This document shows positions 12,901-23,391 of a DNA stretch of 64,000 nt, piece after piece (positions within the stretch are counted from its first letter, which is position 1; each line of letters starts with the position of its first letter). The notes under the pieces were generated by a model that had not been told where the DNA came from, made no database searches, and worked only from the letters and a program-made list of their open reading frames with translations. Location of the stretch: contig JAPVLO010001009.1 in the NCBI GenBank assembly GCA_027257055.1, forward strand, positions 124,001 to 188,000, in the 5' to 3' direction. Source of the stretch: Cephalopachus bancanus (Eukaryota; Chordata; Mammalia; Primates; Tarsiidae). The translations under genes and the position numbers were made by a program.

Positions 12901-14110
12901 TAGGATAAAGATTTAATTCAACAAATCCGTACTGAATACCTGCTAAATGCCAGATACTGCCCTCAACTCTTAGACTCCATCAACAAACAAAACAGACAAA
13001 AAGTTCTATCCTCTTAGAGGTTATGTTACAGTGTGTGTTTGGGAACATGGAGGGGAAGAGACAATAAATACAATCAATAAAGAAATTACATGGTATGACA
13101 GAAAATGACAAGCGCTATGGATAAACAGGCACGGTTTGGGGATCTTAAGTAGGAGAGTGCAGTTTTAAACAAAATAGCCAAACAAATCTTTCTGAGAAAG
13201 TGACATTTATAGAGCAAAGACTTGAAGGAGATAAGGAAATAAGCCATGCAAATATCTTAGGAAAAAAGTTAGCGAGAAGGGGGCAACAGCCAGCAGAAAA
13301 AAACAACACTTTCTTGTCCATCAGGTTTATTGATGGACACTAAGAGTTTAGGGCGTGTCTGGCAAGCAGCAGCCCCCAAGTGGGGCTGGAGGGACTCAGC
13401 AAAGGGAAGCACAGTACTAACCTGGGAGGTTTATGAGGGGAACTGGGAGAGGGGAAGTGCCCAGACTCCGTAAGGCCTTTAGGCCACAAGAACGTCACCA
13501 TTCATTCTACATAGAGCAAGTCACTGCAGGGTTTTGAGGAGACAAATGATACGATCTGGTTGCTATGCTAAGAAGACTGTGGAGCATTAGTGGAGAGGCA
13601 GGGACACCAGTTAGCAGGTTGACTGCAGAAATCTAGGTGAGTGGCAAGAATGGCTCAGATCAAGCTGGTGAGCAGTGGAAGTGGTAAGCAGTGACTGGAT
13701 TCTGGAGATATTTTCAAGATAAGACAGAACACAGAATGCCAAGTGTGAAAGAGACAAGTCAGGGAGGACTCCAACTTTTTTTGCCTGAATACTGGATGGA
13801 GCTGCCATCAGGTAAGACGGGTTAGGCAGCACCTGAGGAAGATTTAAAGAGGAATATGAAAGTTGAGTATGAGCTGACTGGTGTATATCCAAGTGAACAC
13901 ACCTGACAGGTTGTAAGGCATGGAGGAGCAACATGTGGGCTATAAATACAGAAATGAGAGCCATGAGCATACAGGTATTTAAAGCCATGGAACTGAATGA
14001 GATTGTCATCAAAGGAACAGAAGTAGAGGGAACTCAGGCCTAAGCATGTCAACTCAAGAGTAGAGAGAGGGTGACCCACAAGACAGAATAAGCCAAGTAA
14101 TAAGGGAGGA
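12901..14110 (+). mobile_element. Long L2-like ancient LINE remnant
   Basis: Ordered landmarks: TACCTGCTAAATGCCAGATA, CTCTTAGAGGTTATG, ACAAGCGCTATGGATAAAC, GGGTTTTGAGGAGACAAATG, then AGCCATGGAACTGAATGAGAT. This order is what I recall for L2-type segments in mammals. No frame is intact. The 133-residue open frame antisense to it is incidental. Confidence 0.5.
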
Positions 14111-15478
14111 GAGAGTCCTAAGGGCAGAATGTCCTAGAAGAAGGTAAATAGCTACATGACATTTAGTGCATATATCAAGTTCTTAATTGGCCTGCTGAAA
14201 TGACATGCAGAATACTATACCATGATTTTTTTTAAAAGTTGAGAATTTCTTATATATTTCCTAGGAATATTGTATTTCCTATTGGAATCTATTAACTACT
14301 GTTAGAATTAAAAGTGAATCTTGCCTATCCCTTTACATAAACCAATTAAAAGTTATACCTTTAAAAAAAAAGAAATAGCATAAAAACAGTCTACACTGCC
14401 ACCTCTCTCAAAGACCAACAATACATTTAAGCACAACCTGGCACCCAACCGTTATAAACTGTCATTACTTTTCTTTTTCTATGCCACAAATACAGAAGGT
14501 TAAGTTAATAAAAACTTGCCATTTAATTTTCTACTTAAGGGGAAGAAAACCCCTTATATTCTCATCTAAACCAAAGTTTTCCAGCAATGTGCACATATAT
14601 TACATTTTTCTGACCAGGATATCCAAGCCATGCTCACAAAAAACAGAGAAGAGGGGATAAAATGCAGCTCCATCTGTGCATGAGTGATCACCAAGGAGCT
14701 TTTAGAGAAACAGCTACTTGCTTCTAGCCTCTAGGTCTGCTCTAGATCCACCTTTAAAGTGACTAAAAAAAAAAAAAGCACACAGGACAAGCAGCTCATA
14801 AGATGTTATCCTCAAGTATTTAAAGGCTCTTGTAAAGCACAGTTTCTCTCATTTCTTTATTACATGACCTAATGGTCAGATTTCTAAGAAACCTGAAGCC
14901 TTCCTAGAACCATTACATTAACAATCTAAAATTTGTACAATGTATTGGGAACATTTTAAATTAAAGCTTCATTTGCTATAAAGATTATAAAAACACAATT
15001 AAAAATACTTCTTCCATATATTTCAAGTAAAATTTGAATTACAACTTAACAGTGACAACCTTAACACCAGTCCTTTAGAAGCCTCAAAAGTCTTCATTTC
15101 TTCGGCCTTTCAGAAAAGCCATATTGACTGATGCGGAACATAATTATTAAAATGATCTCCCTACCAAAAGCAGATTAAAGCCTATAATCTAGAAGGCGGC
15201 TTGAGGTGAGGCATTTTTAGGGGAAAACACAGCATCAAGCAGAAGTGGCTACTAACATTAAAGGAAAACAGAAATATCTAAATAAGAAACAACATCATAG
15301 ACGAATAGCTCTTCTTAATGCCGACCCTGAATCATCAAGAAAGACCCTGAATCATCAAGAAAGAGTTAAATACTTGACACCGTTGGTAATTTTCAAATGT
15401 GCACCGTTTCCAGCAGATCTGGTCATATTTCAAGTTTCAATGAGTCTGAGAAAGGTAAACTAAGCGGACGCCTCTTCT
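14111..15478. other. Unassigned sequence left of the CpG island
   Basis: No exon confidently recognised. A 20-bp direct tandem duplication lies at 15,323-15,362. This would be intron or downstream flank of the leftward gene inferred from the CpG island. Confidence 0.4.
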
Positions 15479-15488
15479 CTGAGCTCAC

Positions 15489-15609
15489 CTGCTAAGATGC
15501 TATTCTGTCCGCTAAAGGCCGCCAGATCGGAAGAGACCCCCTGGGGGGAGGGGATGCACTTTTCCTTGAAACTCACGGACAGGGAGCCCCGCTACTTCGC
15601 GTGAGATCC
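15489..15609 (-). other. Candidate non-coding exon 2 of a leftward gene
   Basis: On the minus strand an unusually good acceptor (a run of CTTCCCTTTTCTTTCTCTTC, then TGGTTCAG) is followed by 121 bp and then a donor CAG|GTGAGC at 15,488. All three frames contain stop codons (TAG, TGA, TAG), so it would be 5' untranslated or part of a long non-coding RNA. It would splice from first exons ending at 16,595 or 17,011. No transcript evidence is available here. Confidence 0.45.
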
Positions 15610-16399
15610 CTGAACCAGAGAAGAGAAAGAAAAGGGAAGAGCCCAGCTCGCCCGGCATCGAATGAGGACCTACTGCGAGGGACGTGTGCCCAGCTCACGA
15701 GGGCCACGCGCGGCTCCGGGAGGCTCCGCGGCTCGCAGCGATCGCCCCCGGGCGCCTACTGAAGGCCCCGCGACCAGGCGAGAGGGGCATGGGACCGGCC
15801 CCTCAGCCAAGCCCGGCTCGGCTCGACACGCTCGCCCCGGGGCGCCCATCCTCGGCTTTCCACGCCGTCGCCGGGAAACAGCCCGCCACTCCCAGCGGGG
15901 GACTCGCCCGCGGCTTTCGGGCGGCGCGGACGCGGACCCCTGCCGGATGCGACCCCCGCGAGGCCCTCCGCGGACGGGCCCCTACCTCCCGCAGGAGGCG
16001 CGGCTGCGGGACACTGCCCTACCGACTCCGCCGAGCCGGGGAGCGACGCGCGGGCACTCTTCAGGCCCCCCCGCCCCCGCTCCCTCGACTACTCAGGCCG
16101 CCGGCTCCGTCCCCAAGGCCGAAGGACTCTCGGCTGCACACGAAGGGCGGGCCCCCAGAAGACAGCCCTCGGGGCCGAGCGGCAACCTCGCCGGGCGTCT
16201 CCCGGCGCCCCAGGCCGCTCCCCCGTCCCCACCGCGACCCCGGGACCCGCGCCGGGCGGGGGAGGGGTGGGGGCGGGAGGAGTGGAGGAAGGGCGGGAGG
16301 AGCCGCCCCCGAGGTCCGGCGGGGCCGACATTCCGCCCGCGCGAGCGCCGCCAGCGCCGGCGGGGGGTAATCCGCCCTTCCTCCGGGACCTCGGCCCGG

Positions 16400-16409
16400 C
16401 TAAAAATAG
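16400..16409. promoter_or_regulatory. MEF2-type A/T site in the CpG island
   Basis: CTAAAAATAG is an exact match to the MEF2 consensus YTAWWWWTAR, isolated in almost pure G+C. It could alternatively serve as a TATA-like element for either strand. Confidence 0.45.
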
Positions 16410-16594
16410 GCGCCCGGCCCCTGCGCCCTCGGGTCACGCGGGAGGGGCCAGGGTCCCGACCCCGGGCGCCGGGTAGGGCGGCGGGGCGGCCGAGGCCCCG
16501 AGGCCCCCGGGCCGCAGCCCCGCGACGCCCCCGGCCGCCGAGGCCTACCCCGCGGCCCCCGCCCGCCTGACCCCTCCCGGCCCGCCGGCCTCAC

Positions 16595-16762
16595 CCTGCG
16601 CCGCCGGAGACCAAGCCAGGAAGACGCGGCGGCGCCAGCACCGCCGCCCGGGCCGCCCGCTCCCAGGCGCTGCAGCCGCCGCCGCCGCTCGGGTGCCGTC
16701 GCGCCGCCGGCAGGAAACGGGCGCTCCGAGGCGGGGCGCCCCGGCACGTCCCGGCGTCTGAG
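16595..16762 (-). other. Candidate first exon of a leftward gene
   Basis: The minus strand runs from about 30 bp below a TATA-like box to a donor CAGG|GTGAGG at 16,594. The left edge is set by the donor; the right edge (start site) is only inferred. There is no convincing long coding frame with a well-placed ATG, so it is probably 5' untranslated. Confidence 0.4.
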
Positions 16763-16775
16763 CCGGCGGCGCCCG

Positions 16776-16793
16776 AGCCCCGCCTCTTAAAGG
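16776..16793 (-). promoter_or_regulatory. TATA-like box plus GC box
   Basis: The minus strand reads CCTTTAAGAGGCGGGGCT: a weak TATA-like TTTAAG directly followed by a GC box. The spacing suits a start site near 16,760 and transcription to the left. Confidence 0.4.
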
Positions 16794-17010
16794 GGCCGGC
16801 GCCGCACGCGCGCGCTCCGGCGCCGCCCGCCTCCCACAGGCCCGGGGTTCCGGGCGTTCCCGCCGGCTGGGTGCCCGCGCGGGGTGCCGGCAGGGCGCAG
16901 GCTGAGGCCCAGCGGGTCCCCTCGCCCGGCCCGCTCTCCCCGCGAGGCCAGCGTGGTTGACGCCGCTCTCCCGCCCGGCCCCGGCTCCCACGCGGGAGCG
17001 CCCCGCTCAC

Positions 17011-17060
17011 CTGGCCAGCGGCACCGGAACTCTCCGGCCCACGGCTTTCCCCAGACGTCG
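17011..17060 (-). other. Alternative first exon (3' end only)
   Basis: The minus strand shows CTGGCCAG|GTGAGC, a near-consensus donor at 17,010. The exon's start is not defined; the 17,060 bound is arbitrary. It could splice to the candidate exon at 15,609-15,489. Confidence 0.35.
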
Positions 17061-17537
17061 CGGAAAGCGAGCCCCGCCCCTGCCGGGCCTCGCCGAGCCC
17101 CCTCCGGGCGGCCCCAGAGAGGGAGCGAGGACCCGGGCCGGGCGCGCGCGTCTGCAGCCGGGGCTTCCTCCGGGGCCGCCTCTTCGAGGGTGGCCGCGGC
17201 CGGGCCCTGGCTGAGCGGCGTGGGTCGTTGCGTGCCGAGTGCCGACCCCTCCTCGGGCTCCGCGCGCTCGGGGTCCGCGCGGCCGCCGGGTCTGGAGTGC
17301 AGGGGGCGGGGCGGCAGCCGCGGGAGGGCAACCGTCACGGCCCCGCTCCCGGCCGGCCTCCGCCTTCCGGGTCCCCCGGGTACGGGCGGGGGCCGCGGCG
17401 GGTGCGGAGAGCCCCGCGCGCCGCCCGGGCGTCCCCCGCTTTCCCGCGGGGACCGCGCGCCCTCGGCGGCGGCGAGTGGCCGGCCCCGCGGTCCGCCGAA
17501 CCGGCAGTGACCCGGCCCGGGCGAAGCGAAGCTGCGA

Positions 17538-17551
17538 GGGACACGTGTCCC
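17538..17551. promoter_or_regulatory. Perfect 14-bp palindrome with E-box core
   Basis: GGGACACGTGTCCC is its own reverse complement, with CACGTG at the centre (MYC/MAX, USF type). It sits at the right edge of the CpG island, about 10 bp before an ATG in good Kozak context (GCGGCGATGG). Confidence 0.5.
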
Positions 17552-17660
17552 ACCGCGGCGATGGAGCTTGCGGACGCCGGGCTGGCCCACGCGCGACCAT
17601 GTCGTCTCCCCCAGCGAGCACCAGCGCGGGCTTTAGGTCAGAATGAACGCTCGGGTCCTC

Positions 17661-18503
17661 GTGCTGACCTCCGTAAAAGCTCAATGTCATTGTGAGACAG
17701 TCACAGTGAGTGGAGTTCAGGGGCCTGTTTTCTCAAGCACACAGCGGCTGAAAGTCAAGGGTGACTGTGAAACAAAGAGGCAGAGATGTATGGGCTACTT
17801 CAGCTTTTCTGCGCTGTTGAAGTTTTTTTGACTTTTGAAAGAAAAGTGGTTGGATGCTTCATTCTTTATGAGCTTTCTGTTTATTCACATCCACACACAA
17901 AAGTTTACTGGAAATAGTATGCCCTTCTAGTGTTAAGCATACTAGGCAAACCTGATTTATGAATTGAGACTGACCCTCTAAGTTTTGAAGTGTAGTGTGA
18001 TATAATTGGCTATAATTAACACACGCAACTAACCTACAATATGATTAACTTTAGCTGCTGCTTAGTGCCCTGAGTGTCACGCAACTAATAACCAACTTGC
18101 TAAAAAGGAACAGCACACCTGGCTTCCAGGGTACATCTAGCTGTAACAACTAAGAAATTAAATGTTATTGAAAACTTTGTACTTTATAGTACAAAAGCTG
18201 TTGTTATCTAAAGGGTGCTCATCTCACATGTATTTATGTATTTATCAAAAGTGCAATTTCCTGAAGACTGCCTTCTGACTGTTCACATGCAACAATTCTC
18301 CTTTTTCTGCCTTTCAGGAGTATTTGAAAGATGCTAGTGCACACCTCTCCTGCAGACGGAGAGTGAGCTGACTAGTCCTGTTTGTGAGAGGAGGCTTCCC
18401 AGAAGCAGAGAGCTGTGTGGAGAGTTTGAGTGATACGTGAACAACAGATTATCTCTCCTGACTCCAGCAGATCATAGATAGCAGAGATGAAAGTACAGTG
18501 CAA
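17661..18503. other. Unassigned sequence right of the CpG island
   Basis: No exon or repeat recognised. CpG density falls sharply after about 17,660. Confidence 0.4.
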
Positions 18504-18795
18504 GCCAGGCTCAGTGGCTCAGTCTGTAATCCCGCACCTTGGGAGGCTGAGGTGAGTGGATTGCCTGAGCCCGCGGGTTTGAGACCCGCCTGGCAACTTG
18601 GTGAGACCTCATCTCTAAAATAAATCAAAAAATCAGCCGAGTGCGGTAGTGTGTGCCTGTAGTTCCAGCTACTTGGAAGGCTGAGGCAGAAGGATCGCCG
18701 GAGCCTGGCAGGTTGAGGCTGTGGTGGCCGGGAGCGGCTACTGCACTCCAGTCTGGGCAACAGAGTGAGATTCCACCTAAAAAAAAAAAAAGAAA
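18504..18795 (+). mobile_element. Alu, strepsirrhine-type
   Basis: GCCAGGCTCAGTGGCTCAGT to ATTCCACCTA(n). Flanks share AAAGTACARTG, a likely target duplication. Confidence 0.95.
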
Positions 18796-19020
18796 GTACA
18801 ATGTGAGTAATTCACAGAACCTGGAAGTAAAGGGACAATTACAGGTCCATCTTGACCCAGATCATGGCGTGGGGAGGATCACAGAACTTCTCCAACTGCA
18901 GATCTGGAAGAAATCAGCTATCCTAACAAAGCAGTTGGTGCAGAAGGAGGCTTCATACCATTGACACTTTGTCTCTTCAAGTATGTGCTTTCATGACAAA
19001 CTAAAAATGACCACAGTTTG

Positions 19021-19143
19021 GCTGGGCACGCTGGCTCTCGCCTGTAATCCTGGCACTCTGGGGGGGCCAAGATGGGAGGATTGCTTGAGGTCAGGAGTTT
19101 GAGACCAGTCTGGGCAGCCTCATCTTTATAAAATAAATAAATA
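19021..19143 (+). mobile_element. Alu left monomer
   Basis: GCTGGGCACGCTGGCTCTCG through CAGTCTGGGCAGCCTCATC and an A/T-rich tail (AAATAAATAAATA). One arm only. Confidence 0.85.
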
Positions 19144-19154
19144 TGACTTCAAAG

Positions 19155-19575
19155 TATGTGCCTCTCTTTGCATGAACCTGGAATTGTGTCCCTCCTCTTG
19201 AATCTGGGAGGGCTCTGTGACTGCTGTGACCAATAAATATGGCAGAAGTAATGCTTTACCAGGTTCTCTGTCCAGATGGTAAGAGAAAGCCAGTTCTACT
19301 CACTGTCTCTTGGAACCATGAAGGAAGTCCAGCTGTCTTGCTGGAGAGACCTTGTGGAAGGGCCCTGAGACCACATCAGGAGGGAGAAGAGACTGGCTGA
19401 ACCCAGTTCTCCAACTAACTTCCCTTCAAGGTGCCAGAATGACTACTTCTGAAACCCCAGACCATCCATACCACTAGCTAAATACACCAAGTAACCCCCC
19501 AATCACCCCCCATGGAGCAGGAAAATCACCCAGCCAAGCCCTGCCAGCATTTCTGACCCCACAGAGCTCTGACCC
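19155..19575 (+). mobile_element. MLT1-type (MaLR) LTR
   Basis: Ordered landmarks TCCTCTTGAATCTGGGAGGG, TGTGACTGCTGTGACCAATA, ATGGCAGAAGTAATGC and the later GACCCCACA block match what I recall of MLT1 LTRs. It is an old non-coding endogenous retroviral LTR; no internal viral genes are seen. Confidence 0.65.
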
Positions 19576-19599
19576 CACAAAAAGGAACCTGAGGGCTAA

Positions 19600-20185
19600 T
19601 CTGAGTTAACCCAGCAAACTTAACTTGCCTCGCTTTGTTTAGTCGTTTGCCTTTATTTGGGGTTAAAAATTATGTTGCTCAGCACTATATAACTAAACTC
19701 CTACTAGCCTCTTTCAGATCACGTCTCTAATGTGTAGGTCACGATGTTTTTCAGAAACATGGGACCAGCTCTTGTCCAGTTCAAGCTGCCTGAGACCACC
19801 AAGCCTACAACTGGGCAGGTGTGCGCATCTGATGGGTGATCTTTTGACATCCGAGGGCCAAAAAGTCCACCCTCAAATCATGCTAACAATACCATTTTGT
19901 AAACATGTGTCCTATGAAAAGCTATAAAGCTTGACTACACTTGTACAGATCACCAGTTACCTCATTTTTCCTTGTCCCAATCACCTCTACTCATACCTCG
20001 AACCACCTTGTTCCTCTATCCCACAAATATCCCTAAAACACCATCTTCAGGGAGATGGATTTGAGATATGCTCTCTTGTCTCCTTGCTTAGCTGCCTTGT
20101 GAATAAACCCTCTCTGTAAAACTCATCATCTCACTGATTGGCACACTGCATAAGCGACAGAAGAAGGCTGATTCAGTAACACACA
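19600..20185 (+). mobile_element. Solo LTR of class I-type endogenous retrovirus
   Basis: The end region has GCTTAGCTGCCTTGTG, AATAAA (20,103-20,108), CCCTCTCTGTAAAACTC and CTCACTGATTGGCACACTGC. This U3-R-U5 layout is common in class I ERV LTRs. No gag, pol or env sequence is seen beside it. Subfamily not resolved. Confidence 0.6.
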
Positions 20186-20189
20186 AATA

Positions 20190-20467
20190 GTTTTTCTGAG
20201 TCAGAGTCAGAGACCCAGGTTGGAGTGCAGTGACACACTCATGGCCACCGCACCCTCGACCTGCTGGGCTCAGGTGATCCTTCTGCCTTGGCCTTCCAAG
20301 CAGCTGGAACTACAGGCACATGCCACCATGCCTGGCTAGTTTTTTGATTTATTGTAGAGATGAGGTATCGCCAAGTTGTCCAGGCTGATCTTGAACCCTT
20401 GGGTTCAGATAAATTCTCTCCCCTCTGTCTTCCAAAGTGCTGGGAATACAGGCATGAGCCTGGCTGG
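20190..20467 (-). mobile_element. Alu
   Basis: Antisense Alu with a short T tail; both arms present, ending GGCATGAGCCTGGCTGG. A (TTTTTG)n-type run follows. Confidence 0.85.
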
Positions 20468-20779
20468 TTTTTGTTTTTGTTTTTGTTTTAATTTTCAGAT
20501 GGTTTGTCGTGCAGTGATTAGTCAATGGAACAACTTTCTTCCTCTTTTCTAGGTAGCTTCAAGAAGTCTCACTTAAGCAAAAGGAAGTTTCTGTGTTCAT
20601 ACAATCCCACGACATACATCCCTAAAGCCTTTCGAGGGAAATTCGAGCAGTAGTGGGTGAGGAAATGAAGCTAGTATGTAGCACATTTTATTAAATGAAA
20701 ACCACCTTAACGTCTCCCATCGTCAAAGGCTGTTCAATGAATTGGAAACTGGTAAGTTACATGAGGACAGAGGAACTAG

Positions 20780-20965
20780 CATGTATTGCACGTGTGCACT
20801 GTGCTGGGCATTCATTGTCCATGAGCTCATGCAGTCATCAGAACAACCCTATATTGTAGTTGCAGGCTCACAGGGCAAGGACACGAGGCTCACAGACTAG
20901 TACTTGGATCTAGGCTGCCGGCCTCCAGTTCCCAAGTGTGTGCCTCAGCACTGTGCTGACTCCCA
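20780..20965 (-). mobile_element. MIR SINE
   Basis: Antisense MIR: GTGCACTGTGCTGGGCATTC, CAGAACAACCCTATATTGTA, ACACGAGGCTCACAGA and CAGCACTGTGCTGAC landmarks. Confidence 0.75.
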
Positions 20966-21157
20966 AGGTGTAACCTCTAGGTGTACAATTAAAATGTGAA
21001 TTTTCATTTCTATATGTTTTACTTATTCATATGTTTTTGTTACAAGCATGAGTAATACAATATACAGCACTCAAGTAAATTCACAGTATTCTGTTGGTTG
21101 CCAGGCAGTATCATGGAAGCTATTCTAACTGAAAGAATGTAGTATTGAAATGTATAA

Positions 21158-21437
21158 GGTCAAGCAAGGTGGTTTATGCCCGTAATCCCAGCACTTTGGG
21201 AGGCTGAGGTGGGAAGATCTCTTGAGGCCAGGTGTTCAAGACCAACCTGGGCAACATAGCAAGACCTCATCTCTACAAAAATTAAAAAAAAAAATTAGCG
21301 GGGCATGATGAGGCGTGCTTGTTGTCCCAGCTGCTTGGGAGGCTGAGGTGGGAGGATCACCTGAGCTCAGGAGGTCAAGGTTGTGGTGATTTGTGATTGT
21401 GCCACTGCACTCCAACCTCCGACTTGAAAAAAAAAAG
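21158..21437 (+). mobile_element. Alu
   Basis: Sense Alu with the right arm shortened at its 3' end (GCACTCCAACCTCCGACTTG) and a short A-tail. Confidence 0.9.
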
Positions 21438-21559
21438 TGTACGTTTTTGTCCACCTACACCCAGCAATTGGAAGAAGCAAATTTTAAAGCCTCTTAAATC
21501 TTGATCCTATTATTTTTCATATACTTCCTTGTATATATTTTTTTTAATATTGAATTTGC

Positions 21560-21672
21560 AATTACAGAACCTGGTTTTCTTCCCTGTCTCTGCCCCTTTC
21601 TAGTTATGTGACTTTGGATAAGTCACTTTACTTCTCAGAGCTTTAGCATCCTCACTAATTTCTAGCACTATT
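21560..21672 (+). mobile_element. MIR SINE fragment
   Basis: TAGTTATGTGACTTTGGATA, AGTCACTTTACTTCTCAGAG and CTTTAGCATCCTCA are the MIR core in sense orientation. Confidence 0.8.
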
Positions 21673-21704
21673 TAACTGAGGCTAAACTAAAAGTTAGCAT
21701 GAGA

Positions 21705-22026
21705 GGCCAGGCACGGTGGCTCACACCTGTAATCCTGGCACGTTGGGAGGCTGAGGTGAGAGGACTGCCTGAACCCAGGGGTTCGAGACCACTCTGGGCA
21801 ACTTGGCAAGACCTCATCTCTACAGTAAATTTAAAAATTAGCCAGGTGTGGTGGCGCAGGCCTGTAGTCCCAGCTACTTGGGAGACCAAAGGAAGGATCG
21901 CCTGAGCCCAAGAGGTCAAGGTTGCAGTAAGCCATGATTGTGCCACTGTGCTCCAGCCTGGGTGACAGAGCAAAACCCTGACTCATAAAAACAAAAAACA
22001 AAAACAAACCAACCAAACAAAAAACA
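21705..22026 (+). mobile_element. Alu
   Basis: GGCCAGGCACGGTGGCTCAC start, both arms, and a long patterned A-tail with CAAA units (about 21,990-22,026). Confidence 0.93.
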
Positions 22027-22189
22027 TTTAAACATCAAGTCAGTAGCTGTTGAGAAAGGATATTGAACTGTATGTGGAGTTTTAAATATTAGAATGATTT
22101 CTACCTGTCAGGAGGGTACTTTGATCTTTTGCTACACAAGCAGGTTATAGGTGAGCCTACGGGCATGTAGGGGGACATCTGTTGGAGTG

Positions 22190-22350
22190 GAAGGAGTTTG
22201 GGCTTAGGCGTTTCAGTCCCACCTCTGCCACTCCTAGCCTGGCTATTTTATTTCCTGAGCCTGCTTTCTCATCCACAGAATTTGCATAATTACATCTCAG
22301 ACAGCCGTTGTCAGAATTGACAATTATATACAGTAAATGAAAAGGAGCTA
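22190..22350 (+). mobile_element. MIR SINE
   Basis: GAGTTTGGGCTTAGGCGTTT, CCCACCTCTGCCACTCCTAG, TTTCTCATCCACAGAATTTG and TGTCAGAATTGA follow MIR order. Confidence 0.75.
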
Positions 22351-22484
22351 TAGGAAGTGGTTCTCATTCTAATCTAATATAGGTTAAACTGCCTTATTTA
22401 GTATTTATATTATTAAGAACCTGTAATAAGGTGGTTAGTCTATTACATAGTCATATGACATTTCATAGTTTAAAAATATTTCAA

Positions 22485-23272
<788 letters not shown>

Positions 23273-23391
23273 TAAATGTTTACTGTCCTTCACTGTTATA
23301 TAATTCTTCTATCACACTAAAAACTCAATCTTAGACACATTTTTAATTGCATGTTCATTGTGAAAAAAATTAAAAAGTAAGTAGAAAGAAG

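Larger units (their letters stand above)
15480..17660. promoter_or_regulatory. CpG island, probable promoter region
   Basis: About 2.2 kb of very GC-rich, CpG-dense DNA in an otherwise AT-rich window, with sharp edges. It is free of Alu and L1 insertions, as active promoters usually are. It contains GC boxes, ETS-type CCGGAA sites, a MEF2-type site and an E-box palindrome. Splice-like signals on the minus strand suggest the main gene runs leftward. The long open frames in all six frames result from GC richness and are not evidence of protein. Confidence 0.9.

Noticed and set aside
13611..14012. 133-codon minus-strand frame
   Set aside because: Antisense to L2-like sequence; no family resemblance.
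15662..16570. 302-codon open frame in the CpG island
   Set aside because: Very GC-rich DNA has few stop codons, and long frames overlap here on both strands. The composition is low-complexity R/P/G/A, with no domain and no splice logic fitting it.
16591..17590. Minus-strand frames of 246 and 267 codons
   Set aside because: Same GC effect; they cross the proposed promoter and donor sites and show no family resemblance.
17561..17695. 45-codon plus-strand frame with strong Kozak ATG (MELADAGLAH...)
   Set aside because: Too short, with no homology recognised. It could be an upstream ORF but cannot be supported.
19600..20185. Internal retroviral genes next to the LTR
   Set aside because: No gag, pol or env-like frame lies on either side, so it is treated as a solo LTR.
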